A DNA stretch of 14,320 bases from assembly GCA_020634495.1 (NCBI GenBank), contig JACKBR010000083.1, positions 1 through 14,320 of the forward strand, read 5' to 3'. This DNA is from Ardenticatenaceae bacterium. GTDB taxonomy: Bacteria; Chloroflexota; Anaerolineae; Promineifilales; Promineifilaceae. Both the position numbers and the translations under genes were made by a program. Below, in pieces: positions 6,386 to 13,939 of the stretch. Below the pieces are notes generated by a model. The model was not told the DNA's origin, did not search any database, and saw only the letters and a program-made list of their open reading frames with translations. The stretch's first letter is position 1, and each line of letters starts with the position of its first letter.

Positions 6386-7445
6386 GTTGTCTAATTTTAT
6401 TGGGTTGCTCTTCAATCAAAGAGCATTGTGATTGATTTAGAGTAATTCCATCGCCAAATTCGTCGCTTAAGTATTGTTTGTACGGCGCAACAATTGCATC
6501 AAAAGTGCCATCACAGACCATAGCTGCCAATGTCAGATCAAACAAATCCTTAAGTCCCTCGTCATCAGGCGCGATGAGAAAGGTATATCTTTCCAAACTT
6601 ACGCCGCCAACCGCGTCCTCAAAACTAACAACACTAGCTTCTGAGCCATTTAGCTCAGCATAATAATGCAAGATAGAACTATCTGTGATATACCCGACGA
6701 TATTATTGTTGACTAGTCCGTTAACAACGTCCTGTCTGGTACGATATTCTTCAATGCTTGGACCACTTGAGCAATTATCAAATACACTAGGAAGTCGACC
6801 TACACCTGTTGTTCCCACAACAACACCTACTCTGTTGCCCTCAAAAAAAGCACAAAACTCATCTATTTCCGAAAAATCTTTAATCCCTGAATCACTTTGA
6901 ATCATAACTGCAGCCGTATCAAACATATGTAAGGGAGATGAGCACAGTGCTGCACTGCATCTTTCAGATGTTTCTGAAACGGCACCTGCAACTATATCAT
7001 AATCGCCACTTAAAATAGTGTCTAACCTTTCTGATGCGTCAATGGCTTTAAATACAAACACACCTGTTCTATTAAACCAACGCTCCTCTATTTCTGAGAG
7101 CAAATCAATTTCAAACCCCATTGGTCTATTATTTGTTCCTTGATAAGAATACGGCCCAGACTCATTGCTGTAAGCAACATAAATATTTGGAGAATCTTCT
7201 GATGATATGAGGTCAACTACCTCATCAAAATCAAATCCAGTGAGCCTATTTAAAGAATCAGTAATTCCTGCGGATTCTTCTTCGGAGGCGACCGTAGCTT
7301 GAATTGATATGACTTCTGGGGTAGGTGTTGGACGTATGAAATTGATAACGAAAATTGCAAAAAAAACAAGGAAAACTACAAAACCTATAGTTACAATTAT
7401 TAAGACTAATTCCCGTAGACCAAATTTTGGTTTATTATTTTCCAT
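6372..7445 (-). CDS. Membrane-anchored solute-binding (SBP family 3-like) protein
   Basis: Protein of 357 residues. I chose the ATG at 7445 because AGGGGA lies about eight bases upstream; the frame extends further but overlaps the upstream gene. Order of parts: a short cytoplasmic start (MENNKPKFGLRE), one transmembrane helix (13-37), a Thr/Pro linker (PTPTPEV), then a bilobed solute-binding domain (about 86-345). Family-3 features are IYVAYSNESGPYSYQ, MGFEIDLLSEIEERW, RLDTILSGDYDIVAGAVSETSERC and RVGVVVGTTGV. The extracellular part has six cysteines, an even number that could form disulfides. No permease or ATPase gene is adjacent, so this is more likely a sensor or ligand receptor than a transporter subunit. 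It lies 19 bases after the TRADD-associated-like membrane gene, presumably in one operon. Base use is AT-rich compared with the flanks. Confidence 0.75.
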   Translation of the reverse strand: MENNKPKFGLRELVLIIVTIGFVVFLVFFAIFVINFIRPTPTPEVISIQATVASEEESAGITDSLNRLTGFDFDEVVDLISSEDSPNIYVAYSNESGPYSYQGTNNRPMGFEIDLLSEIEERWFNRTGVFVFKAIDASERLDTILSGDYDIVAGAVSETSERCSAALCSSPLHMFDTAAVMIQSDSGIKDFSEIDEFCAFFEGNRVGVVVGTTGVGRLPSVFDNCSSGPSIEEYRTRQDVVNGLVNNNIVGYITDSSILHYYAELNGSEASVVSFEDAVGGVSLERYTFLIAPDDEGLKDLFDLTLAAMVCDGTFDAIVAPYKQYLSDEFGDGITLNQSQCSLIEEQPNKIRQLISN

Positions 7446-7464
7446 AATAAATCCCCTCGCAGAG

Positions 7465-8088
7465 TTAATTTTTCTTAGTGTTGTCAACAAATTTTGATTG
7501 CTGTAACCCAAGCAGCCTTTTTGCAATTTCGGCTTTAGTTTCCACCTTAATTCTTACTAAATCATGAAAATCATCATCCTGATCGTCTGCCAAGTCATCT
7601 AAAATTTGAATTGACATTCCAACAGAACTTAATCTTTCCAATGCCTGAAAATAGTCTGCGGTTTGTTGGAAAACAGATTTGTAAACAAACAGAATTGTAG
7701 CAGCAATAAATTCAGTAATTACACCTGCTGCAATAACGGGCCATGCCTCCCCAACAGAATTACCAGAAGTAGTAAATGCAATAAAAACAATGCCCGCTCC
7801 AACCATTATAAACCCAACAAGGATCATTCCCACCGTCAATCTATAAACGTTTTTGCTCTGGTTTATATTATTATCAATATACGTTGCTAATCGCCCAAAC
7901 GCTTCCTCATAAACAACAATATTCTTTTCCGGTTCTTCTACCCGTCTTTTTTCAGCACCTTCCAAAATTTGGTTGCCCAAGGATTCTTGTTTACGTCCTC
8001 CTGCAAGCCAAATTATTAAAAAGGCAAAAATAATGATTCCACCGGACATCAACAAAATTGTTAGGCTTGGGTCAAGACTGGAAAGCAT
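7465..8088 (-). CDS. Membrane protein resembling the TRADD-N-associated TM family
   Basis: Protein of 207 residues from an ATG with AGGAG about seven bases upstream. Layout: one N-terminal helix (about 9-29), a charged and helical cytoplasmic stretch (31-80), a hairpin of two transmembrane helices (84-105, MILVGFIMVGAGIVFIAF; 116-136, WPVIAAGVITEFIAATILF), then a coiled cytoplasmic tail with an acidic run (LADDQDDDFHD). The segment NQSKNVYRLTVGMILVGF, the AGVITEFIAA helix and YFQALERL fit my memory of the 'cyanobacterial TRADD-N-associated 2-TM' domain, which occurs in predicted NTP-dependent bacterial conflict systems. That assignment is by eye. It is the first gene of a two-gene operon with the solute-binding protein. 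A signal-transducing or pore-forming membrane partner is a reasonable guess. Confidence 0.65.
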   Translation of the reverse strand: MLSSLDPSLTILLMSGGIIIFAFLIIWLAGGRKQESLGNQILEGAEKRRVEEPEKNIVVYEEAFGRLATYIDNNINQSKNVYRLTVGMILVGFIMVGAGIVFIAFTTSGNSVGEAWPVIAAGVITEFIAATILFVYKSVFQQTADYFQALERLSSVGMSIQILDDLADDQDDDFHDLVRIKVETKAEIAKRLLGLQQSKFVDNTKKN

Positions 8089-8543
8089 AAGTACACTCCT
8101 TAATTTAATTTGGTGCAGCTTACAAATCTAACTTATGCCAAATGAACACTTAATTGGCTTACACATATCTTCTGGCACGTGATATAGAGACAGACTGAGG
8201 AATCCACCAGCTACTTCGACAGTAAATTAACTTGATCCCTGCAAGGGCTTGATAGGCTAAAGATTCGACAATATTATGGATTAGGCTAGAGATAACACCT
8301 CGTTATTCTAGTTGAAGGAGAGCTAATTCGTCAACCCCAATTTTTAGCGTTAGTTGCATATACCATTGCAAGATGAGAGGTATCTAAAACGTGAGAGAAC
8401 TATCTTTTTCAAAGCGTTTGAAAATAGATAAAGGGTTCCAATAAAATATTTATTGATCTGCTGGTATTTTAGAGATGTTTGAGGGAGAAGCTACCATCTC
8501 ATCATGCGAAATAGAGAGGTAAGAACCTACAAATCTTTAATCT
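8089..8543. other. AT-rich gene-free region between the two-gene operon and the penicillin-binding protein
   Basis: These 455 bases contain no reading frame that looks coding. The part next to 8088 must hold the promoter of the two-gene operon, but I could not find a convincing -35/-10 pair. An AT-rich hairpin lies at 8401-8430. The AT content continues that of the operon, so the border of the possible insertion probably falls near 8490-8540. Confidence 0.5.
8401..8430. other. AT-rich hairpin
   Basis: TATCTTTTTCAAA (8401-8413) and TTTGAAAATAGATA (8417-8430) are complementary with one bulged base and a GCG loop. It lies about 115 bases beyond the end of the penicillin-binding protein gene on the minus strand. 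No T-run follows on either strand, so a rho-independent terminator is not well supported; a protein-binding operator for the two-gene operon is equally possible. Confidence 0.4.
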
Positions 8544-11500
8544 TTACTCGCGCTCGAAGAGGCAGACAGATACGGCCGTATCCTCTCCTCCCCCAACATT
8601 CCCCGCCGCATCAATTGCCACCACCCGGAAGCTGTGGCAGCCCGGCCCTGGAATGTCCCACTTCCGTAAACAGCGGCACCGTGCTGATGGCAAACGGCAC
8701 CTCCGCCCGTCCACGTAAAACTCCACCCGGTTTAGCGACGCGTCATCCGCCACCTGCGCCTGCACAATCACCCACTCCTCATCGGTGAAGATTTGCTGGT
8801 CGGCAGCGGGAACAAAATTTCGGCCCGTGGGCGGCGTGTTGTCCGCCGTCACCTGCACTGTATTCGTCAAAGCCGCCGTCCTGGCGCCACTACCGTCAGC
8901 AGCAGCGTGTACAGCCCCTCAACTGCGACACGTCCCACATCGCCAGCTCCGCATTTTCGCGCGGCTCCGTCACGTTGTCCACCAGCGTTTGCAGATTGAT
9001 CCGGCGTGAGGGCCCTCAAAATAGGCCAGCCGGTAGAAAGCAAAATTGTCGCTCGCGCCGTTGCCGGTAATCACCACCTGCACCCTGCACGTAGGCAAAC
9101 GGCGCGGGCGAGCTGATGCGGATGTTCTCGGTGGGGCTGTCCGGCGCGGTGATCGTGTCGTACTCGTCCGGCGGCTGGGGATGTCGTTTTCGCGCGCAAT
9201 CGGCGGCGGCATCCGGTAGACCTGAAACAGCTCCCAGTCGATTAGCTCCGGCGGCTGTAAATCGTCGCCAATCGGCCCGTCTCCCGGTTGATGGCAAACT
9301 CACGGTACATGTTGTCAAAATGGTCGGCTGCGTGCCGTCGATAAAAATCTCCGGACAGGTAGGGCAGAACGAGGTGGGCAGCAGAGCCAGACAAGTTGCA
9401 CCGGCTGCTCCACAATGCCCGTGGGGCGCGGCCAATTTTCAGCGATTCATCCTGCAAGGCCAGCTCATCAGCGCGTGTGCCAGATGGGGGCTGCTCCCTT
9501 TAGGCCGCACGTTTTGCATGGGGCTGTTGTCGCTGTTGCCAATCCAGACGCCGGTGACGAGCTGCGGCGTGTAGCCGATAGTCAACCGTCGCGGAAATCA
9601 TCAGTGGATGCCAGTTTTGGCGGCAGCAGGGCGGTTGTCCGGCAGTTCCAGGGCGTTAGGGCAGCCAGGCGGGGCGGCAGGCGCTGCGATCCGAAGAGCA
9701 TGTCGTTCATCACGTAGGCCAGCTGGAGTGAGAATTTCGCGCCGCCGCTGGCTATACTCATAGAAGGACGTTGCCATTTTGGTCCTCCACGCGGCAGGAT
9801 GGCGACAGGGGTGCAGCGTGCAGTAGCCAGGGCGGATTGCTCCGCCGGGCGCGGCTGGCCAACCATCACCCCATGTTGTCCATCACTGAGGAAGGCGTAG
9901 ACCATGTCCAGCAAGGACACTTCGCCGCCGCCGAGGGTGAGCAGAGAGGCCGTAGCTGCCGCTGCCCCTGGTGCAGGCTGTTGATGCCCAGGCTGTGGGC
10001 GGTGCGCAAAACTTTGTTCACGCCGACCCAACTCATCACCTGGACAGCAGGCACGTTGTAGCTGTTGGCCAACGCCTGGCGCAGCCGCATCGGGCCATGA
10101 AATTGGCGGTCAGTTTTTGTGGCACGTGGGGATGCCGTTGTTGGCCTCGCTGAAGTCGGTTTCCACGTCAGGCGCCATGCTGGCTGCGCTGCCCCTGGCT
10201 GAGCGCGGTGAGGTAGGTGAATGGTTTGAAGCTGGAGCCGGGCTGGCGCAGCCCATCCACCGCCACGTTAAACGAGCCGTCGATGCTTTCGTCCCAATAG
10301 TTCAGGCTGCCCGACCATCTGCTTTAATTTCGGCCGTACGCGGGTCAAGCATGAGAACAGCCGCATTGCCCACATCTCTGTCCGCCTTCATCACCGGCAG
10401 CCAGCGGCGGCGAGAAGGCAAGGGCGTCGCAGCCGCTTTGCTCGTCGGCGGGCAGGCCAGGGCCAATCGCGCCGAGAGCCGGTTGACCTGAAGCGCAGGC
10501 CACGCATTCGGCCTGCTGCTGGTAGGTGAGGATCGAGCGTGGTGTAAACGCGCAGTCCGCCGCCGAGGACCAAATCAGGGCCAAACATTTGCTCTAGCTG
10601 CTGCTGCACGTACAGGAGCAAAGTGGGGGCGATGATGTCAAACCGGTCGGCAATGGCGTTGACGACAGGGACGGGGAGGGACTTTGGTGGATACGGCCGT
10701 TTCCTCACTAATCATCCCCTCGCGCACCATCGCATCCAGCACCAACTCCTGCCGCGCTTTGGCCGCGTCTGGGTTGTTGATGGGGTTCAGCGCAGGGGAT
10801 TGGGGATGGCAGCCAGCAGCGTCGCCTCGGCCAGGGTGAGCTGGGACAGCGGGCTTGTCGAAATAAATGCGGGCGGCGGCTTCGATGCCGTAAGCCAGAT
10901 TGCCGTGAGAAGTTGGTGTTGAGGTACCACTCCAGAATTTGTTCTTTGCTGTAGGTTTGGGTCACCTGCCGGGCCAGCAGCAGCTCTTCCAGCTTGCGCT
11001 GGTAATCGTCCAGCCCCACCTCGCTGCCCACAATGCGCCGCTCTGGCTCGATGAGGTTGTTCTTCACCACCTGCTGGGTGATGGAGGAGCCGCCCTGGAT
11101 GTCGCCGCCTTGCAAAACGTACTCGTTGAAGGCGCGGCCAATGCCCACCATGTCGAAGCCCTGGTTGGTGTAGAAGGTGCGGTCTTCGATGGCGATGGTG
11201 GCGTCGATGAGCTGCTGCGGAATTTGGTCCAGCGGCAGCCATTGGCGGTCGCCACCGAGGGGATCGATCACTTCGTAGATGAGGGTGAGGTCGCGCTGTC
11301 CGTTGGCCGCTGGCTCACCCCAGGCGTAAATTTTGGTGGTCTCGAAGGTGGCCGTACTGTCCTGGCCCAATCGTTCCAGCTCGGTGAAGTCGGGCAAATC
11401 GCGGCTGAAGCTGGCGAATACGGCCGTTACCCCCACAGCCCCCAGCAAAATGAAGGTGAATACGGCCGTTGCCAAGCCCAGCACAATCACGCTCAGCCAA

Positions 11501-11580
11501 CGAAAAACGTTGACCCCACTGCGCTGCCTGCGCTGCTGACGCCGAATGCGCCATTTGATGACTCGGGTGGGTTTGGGCAT
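8544..11580 (-). pseudogene. Class A penicillin-binding protein, heavily frameshifted
   Basis: About 1,010 codons of one bifunctional peptidoglycan synthase, spread over all three minus-strand frames with at least ten frame changes. Order from the start at 11580: basic cytoplasmic tail; transmembrane helix (27-55); glycosyltransferase-51 domain with IEDRTFYTNQG (catalytic Glu132; Asn where the family usually has His), GGSSITQQVVKN (163-174) and KEQILEWYLNTNF; then LSQLTLAEATLLAAIPN in another frame. The transpeptidase keeps SxxK as SSFK (10225-10236), SxN as SYN (10055-10063) and KTG (9610-9618), followed by [14 protein letters not shown] and GAAPIWH. The extracellular C-terminus has Ig-like pieces (VQVTADNTPPT, VEFYVDG, VVAIDAAGNVG) and ends at 8544. 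Small insertions are visible where the frame can be restored, for example one extra C near 10914 and one near 10851. Either a recent pseudogene or poor consensus sequence. Confidence 0.8.
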
Positions 11581-11589
11581 TTTTTACCA

Positions 11590-11662
11590 GTGATAAGTGA
11601 AAAGTAAAAAGTGATAAGTGGGCAGTTAACCGATTACTGAATACTGGCCTACTGATCACTGA
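11590..11662. repeat. Short-period GTGATAAGTG / GATTACTG repeat block
   Basis: GTGATAAGTG occurs at 11590-11599 and 11611-11620, followed by CGATTACTGA and a 23-base unit at 11640-11662 (starts AATACTGGCC, ends GATCACTGA). The last unit is matched at 21 of 23 positions by 13917-13939, so this is a dispersed intergenic repeat and not chance low complexity. Confidence 0.6.
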
Positions 11663-11748
11663 CCACCGGATTGTCGCAGGATTGTAGGCGAGGGGCAAAC
11701 GTAGCGAACTATTCTGAGCAACGATTTATGCAGGAATGCGTAACTTGT

Positions 11749-11777
11749 TTGAGAAATGGACGGGCAAAGGATAAAAT
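11749..11777 (+). promoter_or_regulatory. Sigma70-like promoter for the alpha-oxoamine synthase gene
   Basis: TTGAGA (11749-11754) and TAAAAT (11772-11777) are 17 bases apart. Transcription would start near 11784, three bases before the large stem-loop, making that stem-loop the 5' end of the message. Both boxes match the consensus at four or five positions. Confidence 0.4.
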
Positions 11778-11786
11778 TAGCCAGTT

Positions 11787-11868
11787 GCTCTGCTAGACCC
11801 TAAGGGTTTGTTCTTTAGGGAAATTATTTGCTAATGGTTAAACCCTTAGGGTCTACTCCAGGCAGAGC
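11787..11868 (+). other. Large stem-loop in the probable leader of the alpha-oxoamine synthase gene
   Basis: TAGACCCTAAGGGTTT (11794-11809) and AAACCCTTAGGGTCTA (11840-11855) are perfectly complementary over 16 bases. A second stem, GCTCTGC (11787-11793) with GCAGAGC (11862-11868), extends it past a six-base bulge on one side. The loop is 30 bases and has a further TTTAGGG. No T-run follows, so it is not a standard terminator. It could stabilise or control the mRNA, or be a dispersed mobile repeat. Confidence 0.7.
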
Positions 11869-11927
11869 ACCGCTGTTCAGGCGTTTGGCGACGACTTGAA
11901 CATATTTTGTGTGAAGAGGAGAACTCA

Positions 11928-13142
11928 ATGATTGGTGAAACAATGTTGAAAACAACGGGACTTGTCCCTGAAATGCTGTGGGATGTGGCACATTACAAGG
12001 AGATCGGGCTTTATTTTTACCTGGAAGCGACGCAGGATATTTTGCCAAACGGCCGTGTCAATGTAGAAAATCATGGCGAGATGATTATGCTGGGGAGCTA
12101 CTCCTACCTGGGACTGATTGGACATCCACAAATCAATGCGGCGGCAAAAGCGGCCGTTGATCATTATGGCACTGGCACACATGGCGTGCGCTTGCTGGCT
12201 GGCTCCCTCAAGCTGCACAACGAGCTGGAAGCCCGTATCGCCGCCTTCAAACAAACCGATGCGGCAATTACCTTTTCCAGCGGTTACGTAACCAACCTGG
12301 CCACCATCTCCAGCCTGCTGCGCAAGGGCGATACGGTCATTTGCGATAAGCTCAACCATGCCAGCATTGTCGATGGCTGTTTGCTGGCCATGGCCAAGTT
12401 TGTGCGCTTTCGCCACAACGACATGGATCATCTAGAAAAACGGTTGCAAGAGGCGGAGGGAGACGGCCGTAAGTTGGTCATCGCCGACGCTGTGTTTAGC
12501 ATGGACGGGGACATCATCAATCTACCCGAAGTGGTGCGCCTGTGCCGCAAATATGGCGCATACCTCATGATCGATGAAGCCCATTCGATTGGGGTGCTGG
12601 GCCAAACCGGGCACGGCATTGAAGAGCATTTTGGTATGCCGCCGGACAGCATCGACATCAAAATGGGCACGCTGAGCAAAGCGGTGCCCAGCGCCGGTGG
12701 CTACGTGGCCGGCAACCATGAACTTATCCAATTTTTGAAGCATGAAGCCCGCGCCTTTATTTTTTCAGCCGCCATTCCGCCTGCCTCAGCCGGGGCGGCC
12801 AAAGCCACCTTCGACGTGATCGAAGCAGAGCCGTGGCGGGTGAAAAAGCTGCAAGATAATTACGACCACTTTGCTGGACGATTGCGTGAAGCCGGTTTTG
12901 ACCTGCTGTACACGGAAACAGCCATTGTGCCAGTCGTTTGCGGCAGTACAGACCGGGCTGCGGCGCTGGCCAAATATTGCCAGGATCACGGCATTTTTGT
13001 ACAGGCGGTGGTGGCTCCGGTTGTGCCAGAAGGGCAGGCTCGTTTGCGGGCCTGTGTCTCGGCTGCGCACTGCCTGGAAGATATTGATTATTGCGCCGAC
13101 ACCATTATTGAGGGTGGTCGGGCGTTGGGGATTATCCGGTAG
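11928..13142 (+). CDS. Alpha-oxoamine synthase family PLP enzyme (BioF/KBL/SPT-like)
   Basis: Protein of 404 residues, starting at the ATG with AGGAG six bases upstream. The fold-type I PLP signature is complete: GTGTHGVRLLAGSLKLHNELE region (81-101), SSGYVTN (117-123), the ring-stacking His in NHAS (144), VFSMDGDI, the DEAHS motif (216-220; Asp216 pairs with the PLP nitrogen) and GTLSKAVPSAGGYVAG with the Schiff-base lysine at 251. Family members join an acyl-CoA to an amino acid with loss of CO2: serine in sphingolipid synthesis (SPT), alanine in biotin synthesis (BioF), glycine in threonine breakdown (KBL). No biotin or threonine genes are adjacent, so I cannot choose; a long-chain or sphinganine-type product is one option. 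The gene appears intact. Confidence 0.85.
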   Translation: MIGETMLKTTGLVPEMLWDVAHYKEIGLYFYLEATQDILPNGRVNVENHGEMIMLGSYSYLGLIGHPQINAAAKAAVDHYGTGTHGVRLLAGSLKLHNELEARIAAFKQTDAAITFSSGYVTNLATISSLLRKGDTVICDKLNHASIVDGCLLAMAKFVRFRHNDMDHLEKRLQEAEGDGRKLVIADAVFSMDGDIINLPEVVRLCRKYGAYLMIDEAHSIGVLGQTGHGIEEHFGMPPDSIDIKMGTLSKAVPSAGGYVAGNHELIQFLKHEARAFIFSAAIPPASAGAAKATFDVIEAEPWRVKKLQDNYDHFAGRLREAGFDLLYTETAIVPVVCGSTDRAAALAKYCQDHGIFVQAVVAPVVPEGQARLRACVSAAHCLEDIDYCADTIIEGGRALGIIR

Positions 13143-13143
13143 A

Positions 13144-13216
13144 CGGTAATCCGTAATCGGTGGTCGGTAATCCGTACCCCGATTACCGATTACGGTTCAC
13201 CGATTACCGTTTACCG
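13144..13216. repeat. Long imperfect inverted repeat of CGGTAATC units before rlmH
   Basis: The left arm (13144-13173) is built of CGGTAATCCG and GTAATCGGTG units, and the right arm (13180-13216) of their complements (CCGATTACCG, TTCACCGATTACCG). They would fold into one long imperfect hairpin with a very small loop. It fills nearly the whole 78-base gap and ends five bases before the rlmH ATG, so it could mask the translation start. No T-run follows. Confidence 0.65.
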
Positions 13217-13220
13217 AAAA

Positions 13221-13697
13221 ATGCGACTAAACGGCCGTCTCACTATCGCCACCGTAGGCAAAATCAAAAACAGGGCGTGGTTGGCGGCACAGGATGATTA
13301 TGTCAAGCGACTGGGGCGGTACACCACGCTCGATCTGGTTGAAGTGAAAGACGTTGTCGGGCGCAGCATTCCCGACGAGGTGGCGATGGCCAAAGAGGGG
13401 GAGCAGCTTTTGCAAGCCGTCGCCGACAGCCATCGCCTCATTGCCCTGACGCCGACAGGCAAACTGCGCAGCAGTCCTGGTTTGGCAAAATGGCTGCAAA
13501 AACGGGTGGTGGATTACGGCCGTATCGCCTTCCTCATTGGCGGGCCACTGGGCTTTTCCGACGATGTGCTAGCCGCCTGTCACGAAGAAATCTCCCTCTC
13601 CCCACTCACCTTCACCCACGAAATGGCCCGCATTTTGCTGCTTGAGCAGCTTTACCGCGCCTGCACCATTTTGGCAGGTGAACAGTATCATAAGTGA
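13221..13697 (+). CDS. rlmH: 23S rRNA (pseudouridine1915-N3)-methyltransferase RlmH
   Basis: Protein of 158 residues, the normal size for this SPOUT-class enzyme. It methylates pseudouridine 1915 in helix 69 of 23S rRNA using S-adenosylmethionine, acting as a homodimer on assembled ribosomes. Diagnostic parts: LTIATVGKIKNRAW (7-20), IALTPTGKLRSS (74-85), the SAM-binding knot loop FLIGGPLGFSDDV (104-116) and the very conserved C-terminus LSPLTFTHEMARILLLEQLY, then RACTILAGEQYHK. The last block is almost identical across bacteria. The ATG at 13221 has no Shine-Dalgarno and follows a strong hairpin. Confidence 0.95.
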   Translation: MRLNGRLTIATVGKIKNRAWLAAQDDYVKRLGRYTTLDLVEVKDVVGRSIPDEVAMAKEGEQLLQAVADSHRLIALTPTGKLRSSPGLAKWLQKRVVDYGRIAFLIGGPLGFSDDVLAACHEEISLSPLTFTHEMARILLLEQLYRACTILAGEQYHK

Positions 13698-13702
13698 TCA
13701 GT

Positions 13703-13939
13703 GTTCAGTCGATCAGTAATCAGTATTCTAGCTACATATCACTTTTGATCCGCCCAGCCGTGAACGGACTGGGCTAGTATATGAAAGCCTCTTCGAGGCT
13801 CATTTTCAGCCCTGAAAGGGCTTCCACAAACTAGCCGAGGGCTTCAGCCCCCGGCCGATGGCCGCCCTCGGCAAATCAGCAAAGTAGTTTGTGACTTGAT
13901 CAAAATGGACACACTTAATACTGACCTACTGTTCACTGA
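13703..13939. repeat. Serial-hairpin element between rlmH and rsmI
   Basis: Edge sequences (13703-13729 and 13917-13939) are related inverted copies of a CAGTAATCAGT-type unit. Between them lie four compact hairpins: GCCCAGCCG/CGGACTGGGC around TGAA (13752-13774), AGCCTC/GAGGCT around TTC (13786-13800, stem ends shared), AGCCCT/AGGGCT around GAA (13808-13822), and GCCGAGGGCT/AGCCCCCGGC (13834-13855) which competes with an outer GCCGAGGG/CCCTCGGC pairing (13834-13841 with 13865-13872). ACAAACT (13826-13832) and AGTTTGT (13886-13892) close the last one. No reading frame is present. It looks like a non-autonomous mobile repeat of REP or MITE type; transcription termination for the two convergent genes is a possible side role. 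Confidence 0.65.

Larger units (their letters stand above)
11581..11927. other. Intergenic region between divergent PBP and alpha-oxoamine synthase genes
   Basis: A 347-base gap with no gene. From left to right it holds a short-period repeat block (11590-11662), a promoter candidate (11749-11777) and a large stem-loop (11787-11868). The synthase ribosome site AGGAG (11917-11921) lies six bases before its ATG. The broken penicillin-binding protein gene has no clear ribosome site on the other side. Confidence 0.6.

Noticed and set aside
6229..8580. TACGGCCGTA on both sides of the AT-rich segment as attachment sites or target duplications
   Set aside because: The same palindrome occurs at least 20 times in the window, so matching flanks are expected by chance.
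8504..11607. Several + strand reading frames of 60 to 222 codons opposite the penicillin-binding protein
   Set aside because: They are antisense shadows: their complements carry the conserved glycosyltransferase and transpeptidase motifs, and their own translations show no family features.
13144..13216. Rho-independent terminator after the alpha-oxoamine synthase
   Set aside because: The hairpin has no following T-run on the + strand and its arms are built of short repeats; a repeat element explains it better.
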